From NCBI GenBank assembly GCA_037389465.1, contig JAZARR010000146.1:7029501-7093500 (forward strand): DNA of 64,000 nucleotides, given 5' to 3'. Positions within the stretch are counted from its first letter, which is position 1, and every line of letters begins with the position of its first letter. Positions 52,201 to 62,368 of this stretch are shown here, piece by piece. Both the position numbers and the translations under genes were made by a program. Origin of the DNA: Baylisascaris procyonis (taxonomy: Eukaryota > Nematoda > Chromadorea > Rhabditida > Ascarididae). The notes under the pieces were generated by a model. It was not told the DNA's origin. It was given only the letters and a program-made list of their open reading frames with translations, and did no database searches.

Positions 52201-52630
52201 AATTGGAAAATTCAGTGCATTTCATTTTCATATTCAAATGTTTCATACATTTGGCAACGTTTCTTCCCTCTTTCATCAACATTTGAGTTCAGTAAATTGA
52301 GGCAATTATTTCTGAACGAATAATAAAAGCACTCGCTAATCGACCCATCTTGAGATAGTCGGAAAATTTGATACATTATGAAGTTAAACGAAACAAAAAA
52401 AGAAGTCTTTCATTATATAGTGGTAATAAACTGTAAACGCCTGATGTTGAATTCAAATGCGTAAGAAAGATAGAAGAAAAAAGAGTTCCTTTAATCACTT
52501 TCATTATTCTATTCTAAGGCGATTTCAAAGCAATGTTGTTATAAACACTTCGATTTGAGATAAAAATTGTGATTTTTGATGTTAATTTTTTGAACTTTGA
52601 TATGTTCATGTCGATTTAAAACTTCATTAA
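49214..52630. other. Intergenic region, no gene seen
   Basis: AT-rich sequence separates the divergently transcribed SEC61B (-) and neuropeptide-like (+) genes, so it should contain both promoters. Open frames at 49433-49678, 51697-51906 and 52111-52323 (+) have no splice context or recognisable features. A short local duplication (GATAATTGACCTTCTGGAAA-like) occurs at about 50639-50690. Confidence 0.45.
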
Positions 52631-52635
52631 TTCAG

Positions 52636-54372
52636 GAAATTTCGATTCAAATATGAAAGCACTTTGGATTATCTACATTGCTGTTATAGTAGTTTCGACA
52701 CGACACATCAAAGGGTAAGCTCTTTTCTCATTAATGCATTCTATCTTTTAAATGCAATAACATTTCCACTAAGTGATAAATGTTTGAGCATTAACGATCG
52801 GTTCTAACGTTTCAATTTTTGAAGTGAAAAACTATTCGTATTGTTTCACGGACGCTTTCAAGATCTAATTCATATCGATTAGACTTTTTCACTGAAACTG
52901 CAAAATTGGCTTTACTTTCCCGACGCTGCTAAACATGATTAAAAGAAATACATGGTTATCTGGGCATTGTGATTCCCCCTCTTCCCTTGTCCCTTCTTAC
53001 TGCCTTTCCTCCCCTCTAATTTCTGGCAGTTTCCAGAGTTAATCAATTGCACCTATTCTCAGCACTCTCTCCCAAAAGTTGAAAAAAATGAGATCATTTC
53101 ATCTGGAAATCAAATCGAAGAATAAAAACAACACTAATTCACTCGTCTTGATTAACGCACACGATAAGAGTAAAAGCATTCAGCTAAAATATGCTAATTA
53201 TACCCCTAATACAATATGCAAATAAATATGTTCGTCTAAAAACAGTACAAAAAATGGCTTATATAATGACTGCTTGTGATGAATCGACGAATGCATAACG
53301 AACTACGTGGAACATAAACATATGTACGGCGGCTCACTTGGGTAAGGTCAACATGGCCCGCAAACGGGACACGCTTCCACACTTTCTGGATGTGGGAACC
53401 ATTAAGGCGTTGTGACAACCTAATCTAAAAGGAAGAAGTGCCAAAGTTCGCGGGTTGGAAATGTAGTTATGACTTCATCGCGACTCAATACAGCTTGTAG
53501 AAATCCATACCGGAAGAGCTGTTTCGACCTGACCGGTCACAAGCCTGACCGGTCATAAGCCGGAAACGCATTCAAGAAATGGGCACATCGTTTTGTTGAA
53601 ACTTTTGGGCAGAAAACTTAGTAACGGTGGATGATGCTTCTCTTGTGCAACAAGTCAGGGGACCAAAGTACTTCCAGGCATCTTCTGGAAAGGTTAGTGA
53701 ACAATCGTGCGAGCTTAAACGACGCAACGCTTGTTCTACCGAATGATTCGCCATCATCATCATCCCACTCCATAGTGTTCACAAAAAAATCTCTTCGACA
53801 ATTCCAGGTATGCAATATGTTTCAAATCCAATCTTATCTATGCAGGTAAAATAAAAAAAAAAAGCAAATACCGCGGAAGAATACGCACTATACGCATCAT
53901 ATCCTTGCAACTAAATACCAGTATTTAAAATGTTCTTAACTTTTCAAAACATACCTATATTTTCGGGAAGGAGATAATTTTGCTATTGTTAACCGATTCT
54001 AGAAGGAAATACGAACCGATTCTAACACACTCAATACAGGAATTTTTATACGTGTAATCGGGTCTATCATTGAAAGACATTTTGCATCAAAAAAAAAAAA
54101 AAAAAATCGGCGTACAAAAAAAAAAAAAATCGGCGTACAAAAAAAAAAAAAAAAAAAACTCAGTAAATGAACCGTAAAAATGATATTAAGATTTTGATAA
54201 GTAATTAGAGTTTTTTTTTTTTCAAAAATTCCAAAATGAATAATTTAATTTTAAATTTCAGGGTAGTGGTTCGAGAAATTGTTTCTTCAGTCCAATTCAA
54301 TGCGTTTTACAACATGATCTCAGCAAGTATCGAAAACTTGTCGATTCAACAAACTATCAATTAAATATTTAA
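52636..54372 (+). CDS. Putative allatostatin-C-like (PISCF-type) neuropeptide precursor
   Basis: Four exons fit in phase: 52653-52714, 53063-53169, 53613-53692 and 54262-54372, giving 119 aa. The ATG lies 17 bases after AATTCAG, a likely SL acceptor. The N-terminus is a signal peptide (MKALWIIYIAVIVVSTRHIKG). Lysine-rich spacer and dibasic KK (56-57) follow, then K83-GSGSR88 and the core N-CFFSPIQC-V (cysteines 90 and 97). Two cysteines six residues apart with Phe, Pro and Ile between them match the disulfide loop of arthropod allatostatin C (CYFNPISC). Unlike that peptide, the loop is followed by about 22 more residues (VLQHDLSKYRKLV...). The last two exons are the best supported; exon 2 is the least certain. 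A secreted cystine-loop peptide is secure if the exons are right. Receptor and hormone class are inferred by resemblance. Confidence 0.55.
54091..54160. repeat. Poly-A runs alternating with TCGGCGTAC
   Basis: Two copies of TCGGCGTAC are each flanked by 13-19 A residues, inside the last intron of the neuropeptide-like gene. This looks like a short tandem duplication of an A-tract unit. Confidence 0.8.
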
Positions 54373-54381
54373 AAATAATGA

Positions 54382-54387
54382 AATAAA
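54382..54387 (+). terminator. Polyadenylation signal of the neuropeptide-like gene
   Basis: AATAAA lies ten bases after the TAA stop of the allatostatin-C-like precursor, supporting a 3' end here. Confidence 0.55.
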
Positions 54388-55593
54388 TTTCAACTTAATG
54401 TTCAATATTTTGCTTCCTATAATGAACAATTTCAATTTTATATCGAATTTATTTATAATTGTCTAAATGGTTCTAAATTTCTAAGATTTTAAATTTTATT
54501 AAAAAAAATTTTTCACATTAAATGGGAATGAAAAAAATATATATATGAGAAAAACGAGAAGAACATAATAGGCTATCGAATAAAAATATAAGGAAAATGA
54601 CGCGATTGCAAACTTATCATATCTATTTATCAATAAGATTATCCCATAGCATTAAGGATTTAGAGATTAGATATCGCCAATATTTTCTCGGCAATAATAT
54701 CATAGAATATGACGATCATCTCCATATATAATGAAAAATTTTTATTCCACAGATTCTTGATGTTATACCATTGAGCTTTTTTTTTTAAAGATGTCTTAAG
54801 AAAAAGAGAAGCATATTTTTTAATGCTTATAAAACGAATTATCGTAACAATAAATGAGTAGATATATTGGAAAATTTAGAAAATATTCGAGCAGCAATGT
54901 ATTGATAAATTCCATTGTGAAAATAAAATATTTTCTATTCGAATGGAAATTTTATCGATTCGAATAATCGCAATAAATGATTTTTTTTTTTTTGTTAAAT
55001 ATTTGCTTCAAATATATATCAGATATCATTGAACTACCCCCTATTAATTTTATCTAAAAAACATAAATTTAATCAGTAATTTAATTTTATTCTCTTTTAT
55101 AAAGTTACATTTATAAAGCGCATTTTTATGACGTTAATTGAATGTGTTATCGAGCCAAATTAAAAAAAAAAAAAACATATGTAAAAATGATTCGCTTATA
55201 GAAAATTTGCATGAATAGATGGGTCGATTAAGAATTAAAATCGAATACTGCGTATCCTTTATAACTTATTGAATTCAATGCAATTTTAAAAGGGGAACTT
55301 TCACGATATCAAAATCGATCAATTTATTCGTCACCAAAAAACTACCGTATTCATTAATCATTACCGTACTATGAAAAATAATCTACATAAAATTTCACAT
55401 AATGCATCTATCATCATGAACTTGAGTCGCTTCGTTTCATTTCACGGTCACAATGGAACCCACCCCCCCTCCCCTCCCGCTCCCTTCAAAAAAAAAAGAA
55501 AGGAAATAAATAAAATAAAACTCATCAACACAAATTAACATTAAAAAATGACAACAAATGAGCGAGAAATTTATGCTTTCATGTCAACATTAC

Positions 55594-57128
55594 CTGCATA
55601 GGTATCCAATTACCTAAGTTTCCCTGAAAACTTTCAGTATTGCGGCAAAAATTTCCCAAATTAGGTAAACATTACCTATGTAAATGAGACATAATAATGT
55701 TGAAGAGAGTAAGGAATATTGAGGAAGGTAAACAATGAAATTAGCGTATCGCTTAACTAAGCCGAGGAGTAATAAGCGGAAATCTAAACTCTTCCATATT
55801 ATAAAAAAAAAAAAGCGATGCATTTTTTAGCAAAAAATTAAAATATTCGAAAAATGAGTAGGAAATTTTTATAAATTGATATAATACGCAAAAATGTTGA
55901 GGAATTTTTCCACCTTTACTCTAGGCGAATCGGTTTCTTTCATTTCACCTCCATAGCTTTAAACCTGTGGGAAAAAGTTTAGATCTCATTTAACCGCTTG
56001 GCAAATTAACACAACATATACTTAGCTAAATGATTTTGGTGGAAGCGATGAATGCTTTGATGTTGACACTTTAGTTAATTGTTCCAGCAGTCTGCGAGTT
56101 ACTTGAAGTTTCTAGAGAAAGAGATTTTACTTGAAGAGAAGCCTGAGGTGCCTCAAATTATAAAAACGAAATTGAGAAATTTTTAAGAAGCCCAAAACAT
56201 CGTCCAACTTGACCATTAGATGTTTTCGACTAGAGAGATTGCTAAATAATGTTTTCTTGAAAAAAATTTGAATTTTTGATCTCTCAAACAGCTCAGGGAG
56301 GCATCAAGTTTTACGGGAGGTTTTGTGACGTAAAGAGACTGCAAATGTAGCAATTTCTAGAATGGATACAGCTCCGCGATGTGCCACAAAGAATTAAAGA
56401 AAACACCCAATGATGAAGTCTATCGAACAATTTCATCACTCTGAAGGGATAGATGCGTCGACTCTACCGAGGATCAAGAATTCAGAAACTTTAGAAAAAC
56501 ATTTTTGCCACGAACAGAATCGAGAACACTAAATAGTGAATTTTGGCGGTGGTACTATCTCAAAAAACGACGGAATTCTTCAAATTAAAATTAACAAATC
56601 GGCATCATTAAGCAGTTATCACCGTGATTTCAACTTAGTAAAGCGGTCCCCGATGAATTTCAGGTTAGAGTAACAGCTGAAACATTCACTTTAATAAAAA
56701 AAAAAACTTTATAAAAGTTAGGGAATATTTGTTACAACGACTACTAAAGAAAACAATATCACGACCTAAATAGACATATACAAATCAAAAGCCATCACAT
56801 ACTCACCGACTCTCCTATGACCAACTCTTCATCGAATATATAAAAACAAATCAACGATATGACTCCAACGAAACTAAACTGACAGTCTTGAAAAGTGTCC
56901 AAGATTCGAGCTGCAAAACTACACATTTTCAATAATCCATATAAGACCAGATGCTGAATTTTCAAATCTTCCCTTTAGTATTCTAAATTCCATCGTATTA
57001 CACAGAGGGAAAAGACACTGCAAATTGAATAAACTGTTATGAAAGCCTTCAAGCAACTAATTCAGCAGTCGCTTATTTCGACCATTTTTTTTTTTTTTTG
57101 CAGCAGTAGTAATAGGAATAGAAAAGAT

Positions 57129-57172
<44 letters not shown>

Positions 57173-57695
57173 TGAAGATAAATGGGGAAATAATACTATT
57201 TCCGCCTCAAATGTATGCTGAGATGATGGGGTTAGGGAGGACAAGACATGCCATCATACAAAACTCCAGCTCAATTGGAGCACCAGAAGAAGACAAACAT
57301 CATGTTCATTCTGAATGTGCCTATTTCCTCTGCAATTGTACCATTCATGCCTGCTGTCCTTCGTTATGCTTGATAACTTGTCCGTCAGTTCTTCTCTGAA
57401 CTACTCGTTCATAAGTGTAGTAAGACCTCAAACACTTCGCGCTAATGCTGTGCATTTCGAATGCCATTTAACTCTATGATGCCTTAATACCAACAGATTG
57501 CGATTCCGTAGCAATTCTGATAACATTATGCGTGCAGTAAACTCACAAATGGCAACCAAATGGCGCTTGCAGGAATTGAGCATTACCTGAACACGTGGTG
57601 TCGGGATTGTTGATTCGTAGTTCCGCGGGGCGGATAGTTGAATCCTTTACGTATGCCGCATTATATGGAGAAATGACGTGTGGAAAATCCACCAT
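55594..57695 (-). CDS. Partial gene, unknown membrane protein
   Basis: Two exons are convincing. The first is 57695-57587, whose ATG immediately follows a TTAG acceptor (MVDFPHVISPYNAAYVKDST...). The second is 56910-56807, joined in phase 1. The first encodes a 36-residue hydrophilic N-terminus ending NNPDTTCS. The second gives a hydrophobic helix (FSFVGVISLICFYIF) followed by DEELVIGES and a strong GTGAGT donor in phase 0. A possible third is a 30-bp phase-0 exon at 55623-55594 (GNLGNWIPMQ). Further exons were not found before the neuropeptide-like gene. An N-terminal cytosolic or lumenal tail followed by a membrane segment is all that can be said; no family is recognised. Confidence 0.45.
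57132..57169. repeat. (AT)n microsatellite
   Basis: About 19 AT dinucleotides in a row, within an intron of the partial minus-strand gene by the model above. Confidence 0.95.
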
Positions 57696-58700
57696 CTAAT
57701 CACCCCTTGTTCAGTTTACAATCCAAAGGAAACTATATATTATTCAGAAGTTATTCACACTATCAGCAATAAATAATTCAACTTTCTAAAGACGGAACCA
57801 ATTTTTATTGATACAACACGTAAACCTTCATCTCTACATTTCCAGCGGGCATTTTATACTGCACATACTTCAATATTACCTATTGGTTTTTTTTTTTTAA
57901 ATGATATTATTGATGCGATTTAAATTTTTCTCCTTTTCTATAGCCTCATCTCTTCCGATGTGTTTCCCACTGGTCACACAAAATCTGATATGCAAAAAAT
58001 AAAAAAAAAGAATTGAATTTATTTGCAAGAATTATTTGCAAAAAAAAAAAAAAACTCGAAATGAATTTATATTTTACTGGGAAATTCAGTGAATATGGTT
58101 TATTTGTTGTCTTGTTGAATGGTTTGGATAGCTTTCATGACGACGTCATTCAACATAGGGGATCAAACATACACAGGCTTTAGATAAAATTAATTCACTA
58201 ATGATGCCTTACGAGCAATAACTATTCATCTTTTTCACTGATTCGTTTGTTTCATTCGAATGCAGTCGTTATTGATTGAGCGCAATATTCGCAACGAATA
58301 ACATTCTATTGTTCAAGTTTTGGCGCAATTTTTGCATCTGCTTAACTTAACATTGGCAACTCTTTCGTATCTCTATATCCCTTCTTACATATACCATAAA
58401 TGATCTGCGCGGCAAAGCGCGCCTTTCTTGCTAGTGCGGTGATGCATCGTTCGGTACCAAAACCTACTAGGGACTGATCTACTAAGAACTAACATGTCAC
58501 TAATATCACGTCAATTATAGTCTGACCAACCGCTAATATTTGATCTACCATGTTCTGACCTACCGTTAATATTACCACATTCCGCTTCTGTCTAATCACT
58601 CATTTACCGAATTCTCTATCCATTTCTGTTTATCTTTCCTTTCTTTACAACGCTGCGAATGATTTGGGCGGCAAACCCCTGAAATGGCGGTTTGGGAGGG

Positions 58701-58736
58701 TATAAAAGGACAGGCTCACAAGCACTTCATTCAGTG
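58701..58736 (+). promoter_or_regulatory. TATA box plus initiator at canonical spacing
   Basis: TATAAAA at about 58701-58707 is followed about 30 bases later by ATTCAGT, an arthropod/nematode-like initiator. This is the ideal spacing for a focused RNA polymerase II promoter and is unusual for a trans-spliced worm gene. It lies at the left edge of the GC-rich repeat block, so transcription would read into it. An LTR or other mobile-element promoter is a plausible source. Confidence 0.45.
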
Positions 58737-58769
58737 TTCGAGCCAATCGGTCGGGTAACGGTGAGAAGA

Positions 58770-58880
58770 TGGGACGTGCTTGTGCGAGCGAAGTGATGGT
58801 CGTCCGGGGTACGCCCAGAATGAGGGCGGACGTGGTGATCGTTGGGGGCATGCCCAGAAAAAGGGCCGAAGTGATGGTGG
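58770..58880. repeat. 39-bp GC-rich tandem repeat, about 2.5 copies
   Basis: Units share GTGATGGTCGT, GGGG(T/C)A(C/T)GCCCAGAA and AGGGC in order, starting near 58791 and 58830. They directly follow the TATA/initiator pair. Confidence 0.7.
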
Positions 58881-58918
58881 CTGTTGCGTCTCATACGACG
58901 TAGTAGCGTTCTTGCCAT

Positions 58919-59100
58919 CATCCGGCTTCTGAGGGTCCCGTCAGTCGGACTCGGAAGGCCCCGTCAATCGGCTTCTGTGGCTCCCGTCGATCGGATTCTG
59001 CGGTCTCCGTCAGTCGGCTTCTGGGGCCCCCGGTAGTCGGCTACTGGGGCTCCGTCAAGCTGCTTCTGACGGCTCCTTCAATCTGATGCGTCGGAACCCT
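58919..59100. repeat. ~23-bp GC-rich minisatellite, about eight copies
   Basis: Repeats of CGGCTTCTGNGGNNCCCGTCAGT with substitutions run head to tail. The repeat phase drifts by one or two bases, so no reading frame is preserved. Confidence 0.75.
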
Positions 59101-59499
59101 CCGAGGCTCTCTCAACCTAGTGCACCTTTGTATGTGTGGGTGCGGGTGAATCGAGGGTCCTCAGAGGTAGTACGACCATCGGATTCTGCACTTTCATCAA
59201 AGCTAAGTTTATTGCTTTATTTTATTTTTAGTGGTCGTTTTTCAAAACCCCCTTGCAACAGTGGGAGGATTCCGAAGATTAGCTAAGAGTTGTGGGTGGA
59301 TCATTCAGTTCCAGAGTGTGTATTAGGTGGTAGCAGGCGATAGGTGGTTGGTTTTCCCTGAGTGCGTGAAGTATGGTGCACCGGGAGCTGATTATATTTG
59401 GGGTGTGATGTTTGATATGGACGATCTGGGTGAAAGTCCGATTTCTGGGCCACTCTGGGTCATGTCTGCCTCCTAGTTGTGCGTAAGAAGTGGGTCTCG

Positions 59500-59810
59500 T
59501 TCGTGCCAGGTCTTTCCGTGCTGTTTCAAGTTGGCTACTTAGCGGCGGAAGCAGCTCCTGGCATGGATGAGATCACTTTTTACTCTGAAAATCGTTTACT
59601 GGCTTCCAACTTTTATTGGTGTGCTATTATTCCACAGATTTATGGCGGTCGGGAGAGAGCATGAGATCGTAGTACGTATTTCCCCTCCATTCTGAGATCC
59701 CCGTGAATCTGTCCCCCATTCGTGACCAGTTATTTTGGTGTCTTTATTCAAATGTGCTGTTCAGCGGCGGGAACAGCATCTGGTATGAGTGGGGGCACCT
59801 TCGCATATCC
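59500..59810. repeat. Diverged ~210-bp direct duplication
   Basis: A segment around 59510-59590, including GTGCTGTT, TAGCGGCGGAAGCAGC and CTGGCATGGATGAG, has a diverged second copy around 59730-59800 with GTGCTGTT, CAGCGGCGGGAACAGC and CTGGTATGAGTGG. Function unknown. Confidence 0.5.
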
Positions 59811-59974
59811 CTTTGTTGCCCTTGTTAGCATTTTCAATTGGGAAAGACAAAAGTTCCGATAGAGTTCGGTGGTTCATTCTAGTGATATTGAAGGCCTTTG
59901 ATAGGCACGGTTGAACGAATGGTGATGGCAGCGTAATAGACTTGTGTGTCGGTAAGAACTAGAGGGGGTAATGT

Positions 59975-60398
59975 CGGTAGGACTGTATAAGGGGCACTAT
60001 GGGTAGGACTGTATGAGGGGCAGTATCGGTAGGGCTGTGTAAGGGGCAGTATCGGTAGGATAATGGGCGTTTCAATGCAAGCTCAACTCATTTACTCTGC
60101 ACCCTATCGCCGCTAATGACATGATCTATTTTTCATTTTCTACTGCAACTCGTTCGCCATGACCCCACCAGCTGATAGAATTTTGTTGAATTGGAATAAA
60201 TATTCCATTCAACTGGTTCTCATAAATAAAAAGAGCATCAGTGGGACTGTATAAGGGACAGCGTTGGTAGGACTGTATAAGAGACAGCATCGGTAGGACG
60301 TATAAGGGCAATACCGGTAGGGATGTATAAGAGGCAGTATCGGTAGGACTGTTTAAGAGGCAGTGTAGGTAGCACGTATGAGGGGAATGTCGGAAGGA
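59975..60398. repeat. 26-bp minisatellite in two blocks split by unrelated sequence
   Basis: Units of CGGTAGGACTGTATAAGGGG followed by a short CAGTAT-like tail occur at 59975-60065 and again at 60238-60398. A ~170-bp AT-richer segment (60066-60236) separates them, consistent with an insertion into an older array. Confidence 0.75.
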
Positions 60399-60773
60399 CT
60401 GGGAGGAACGGTAAGGCACCGATATTTGCAGTTGACGCGTTTGCAGGAGCGTGTAGGAGTCGATATGGCGTCGGCGATGGGCTTCGACGTTCGGCCGAAG
60501 GAGGACCGTGGGGTCGACGTTCACCCGAAGAAGGACCGTGGAGTCGACGTTCAGCCGAAGAAGGGCCGTGGAGTCGACGTTCAGCGGAAGAGGGACCGTG
60601 GAGTCGACGTTCAGCCGAAGAGGGACCGTGGAGTCAACGTTCAGCAGAAGAGGGACCGTGGAGTCGACGTTCAGCCGAAGAAGGACCGTGGAGTCGACGT
60701 TCAGAGGCGGCGGGTCCGTGGGATTGCCGGCGAAGAACGAAGAGATGTGACCGCCAATGGCGCAAACAGGTAG
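60378..60773 (+). CDS. Candidate ORF with a ten-residue RGVDVQPKKD repeat
   Basis: An ATG-initiated frame of 131 codons spans a 30-bp minisatellite (about 60489-60725, eight copies). It reads as repeated RGVDVQPKKD with small changes, very basic and Asp-rich. Because the unit is a multiple of three, other plus-strand frames also stay open, which weakens the case for translation. A donor-like GTAGTC overlaps the 3' end. No signal peptide or known domain. It could be a low-complexity exon or simply a minisatellite. Confidence 0.3.
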   Translation: MRGMSEGLGGTVRHRYLQLTRLQERVGVDMASAMGFDVRPKEDRGVDVHPKKDRGVDVQPKKGRGVDVQRKRDRGVDVQPKRDRGVNVQQKRDRGVDVQPKKDRGVDVQRRRVRGIAGEERRDVTANGANR

Positions 60774-61220
60774 TCTTAATTCACTTTTTAAATTATGATG
60801 GTCGTTTAAAGCTTTGGAATACTACAATCAAAACCTTGCATGTAAAAGTTCTTCGTCACACAGATTCAATCATTCATACCACATAGATTTTCAGAACATT
60901 TGAATTGTTTACACTCGAAGTTTTGGAGAATTGAGGAATTTGATTTTCCGAAACTTTTCTTGAATTTTCTTACCCAATTTTCAAATTTTTCATTTTTTTT
61001 TCGTTCAGAGTTATTTTTTATTTTTTGTTTTGGGAAATTTTTCATTTTTTTTTCGATTAGAACTTTTTGTTATTTTTCAATCTGTTGAAAAAGTTGGAAT
61101 TTTTCTCAGTGAGCCAGAAATTTAAAGATTCAAAAATTAAAAAATTTTAGAAAGAAAGACAGCGGATTCACATTGGTCACACACTGTTCACTATTTTACT
61201 AGAGCGTTAATTGCTTGTTC

Positions 61221-61481
61221 CTATCTTGGGATCGCTTCTGGATTGCGGACTTCGATAATTTCGCTTATTGCCACTTGTGTTTCCCGGGAAGCCATGAGAG
61301 GATTGCTACGCGGTGTTCCCACACAGACAAAGATGCGGAACTTGCTGCGCGTTCGGGAATGGCCTTTGCAGGATTTTTTAGCCTTCCCGGTATATGTTAT
61401 TGGAACATGGCCACATTTCTTGTCATTAGTGTCACCAACATAGCGGTGGGCATGGACGGCTAAATGGTCGGGAAATGTGCA
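61221..61481 (-). CDS. Candidate terminal exon of a cysteine-containing protein
   Basis: A minus-strand frame from a TTGGCAG acceptor at 61482 to TAG at 61221-61223 gives 86 residues with natural composition: CTFPDHLAVHAHRYVG, then KKCGHVPITYTGKAKKSC and FRIFVCVGTP, ending EVRNPEAIPR. Four cysteines and no membrane segment suggest an extracellular domain. The frame is open a few codons further upstream to a TGA. Upstream exons on this strand were not resolved. No family is recognised. Confidence 0.35.
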   Translation of the reverse strand, partial: CTFPDHLAVHAHRYVGDTNDKKCGHVPITYTGKAKKSCKGHSRTRSKFRIFVCVGTPRSNPLMASRETQVAISEIIEVRNPEAIPR

Positions 61482-62097
61482 CTGCCAAGAAATTCACTAT
61501 GCTCGGGTTCATACTCAAGCCTGTAGGGGAATTTGAGATTTCCGAATAGGGGGGATGACGATGGAGGAGCAGGTCGTTCTTGATGCTCTACACATTGATG
61601 TTGATTTCATATGCGTGCACGGACTAGAACATTCTTGGATTACTGAACGAAGTTTTTGAAGGTTTTTTTTTTTTGCAGCTTTCTGAAATGGTCTTTCCAG
61701 TGCCATCTGGCGGAACGAACAGTGGAGGCGCCAAGTAACAACTCGCGGAAGGAGGCAGCTTGTATCGACGACAGAATCGCGAAGGATTTCGATCTACGGA
61801 CGATGAACTCCTTTTTGTGATATTTGTTGTGAATAATGTTTAGGTGATGTTGTTGTATTGAAGAGTGGAAAAGGGTGGCAAAGCAGTCACAATTTAGTAG
61901 GCTTCGTTTCTTGTTATGAGTAGTGGTCTATCCTTTTATTCTTCAGCACTTTCCAAAGTTCAGGGCGTAATTGTCAAAAATTTTGATTCATTGGTGTTGA
62001 CTGCTTTGCCCCAGTATGGTTATGTGGTCTATGTTGTCTCTTGTAGTTTCATGTATTGCATTGCGTGTTGTAAATTTTACGTTGCGAATGTATTGAA

Positions 62098-62130
62098 GTG
62101 GAAAGGGTGGAAGGGGGGGGGGGGGAGAGG
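62098..62130 (+). other. G-rich tract with G-quadruplex potential
   Basis: Runs of G (GGGTGG, then about 13 consecutive G) occur about 25 bp upstream of the first hairpin. A quadruplex is possible; it may also be simple slippage. Confidence 0.4.
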
Positions 62131-62152
62131 ATTTACATATATACTGGAAACT

Positions 62153-62240
62153 GCAGACAACGATGCGATCAACAATATTTGTGCTTTAAATATCCGCCGC
62201 TATTTAAAGCACAAACATTGTTGATCGCATCGTTGTTTGT
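62153..62240 (+). repeat. Long near-perfect hairpin, loop TCCGCCGC
   Basis: Left arm 62153-62192 and right arm 62201-62240 pair at 39 of 40 positions (two G-T wobbles, one A-C mismatch) around an 8-base loop at 62193-62200. TTTAAATA and TATTTAAA close the loop. The stem would be very stable in RNA or as a cruciform. Confidence 0.9.
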
Positions 62241-62315
62241 CGGACCAGCAATACAATAAACGCAAGAGAGAGAACACAACTTTAGTATTGATTTCATTCG
62301 TATTTATTTAGCGGT

Positions 62316-62368
62316 CACAGTGTTGTGCGTTTTAAACGACCGCCGCCGTTTAAATTGCACATGCTGTG
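62316..62368 (+). repeat. Second hairpin with nearly identical loop ACCGCCGC
   Basis: Left arm 62316-62338 and right arm 62347-62368 pair with a small internal loop and a T-T mismatch. The outer CACAG/CTGTG and the inner TTTAAACG/CGTTTAAA pair well. The loop 62339-62346 shares seven of eight bases with the first hairpin. The two lie 75 bp apart in the same orientation. Confidence 0.75.

Noticed and set aside
53811..53848. Possible short exon (VCNMFQIQSYLC) in the neuropeptide-like gene
   Set aside because: It has AG and GT borders, but including it shifts the last exon out of the CFFSPIQC frame, while skipping it keeps phase.
59320..59350. Primer-binding site and LTR boundary for a retrotransposon
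   Set aside because: Only about nine bases match the initiator tRNA-Met complement, no LTR pair is in the window, and no gag, protease, reverse transcriptase or integrase motif was seen.
60508..60750. Ser/Thr/Arg repeat frame overlapping the 30-bp minisatellite
   Set aside because: It is the alternative frame of the same 30-bp array and has no independent support.
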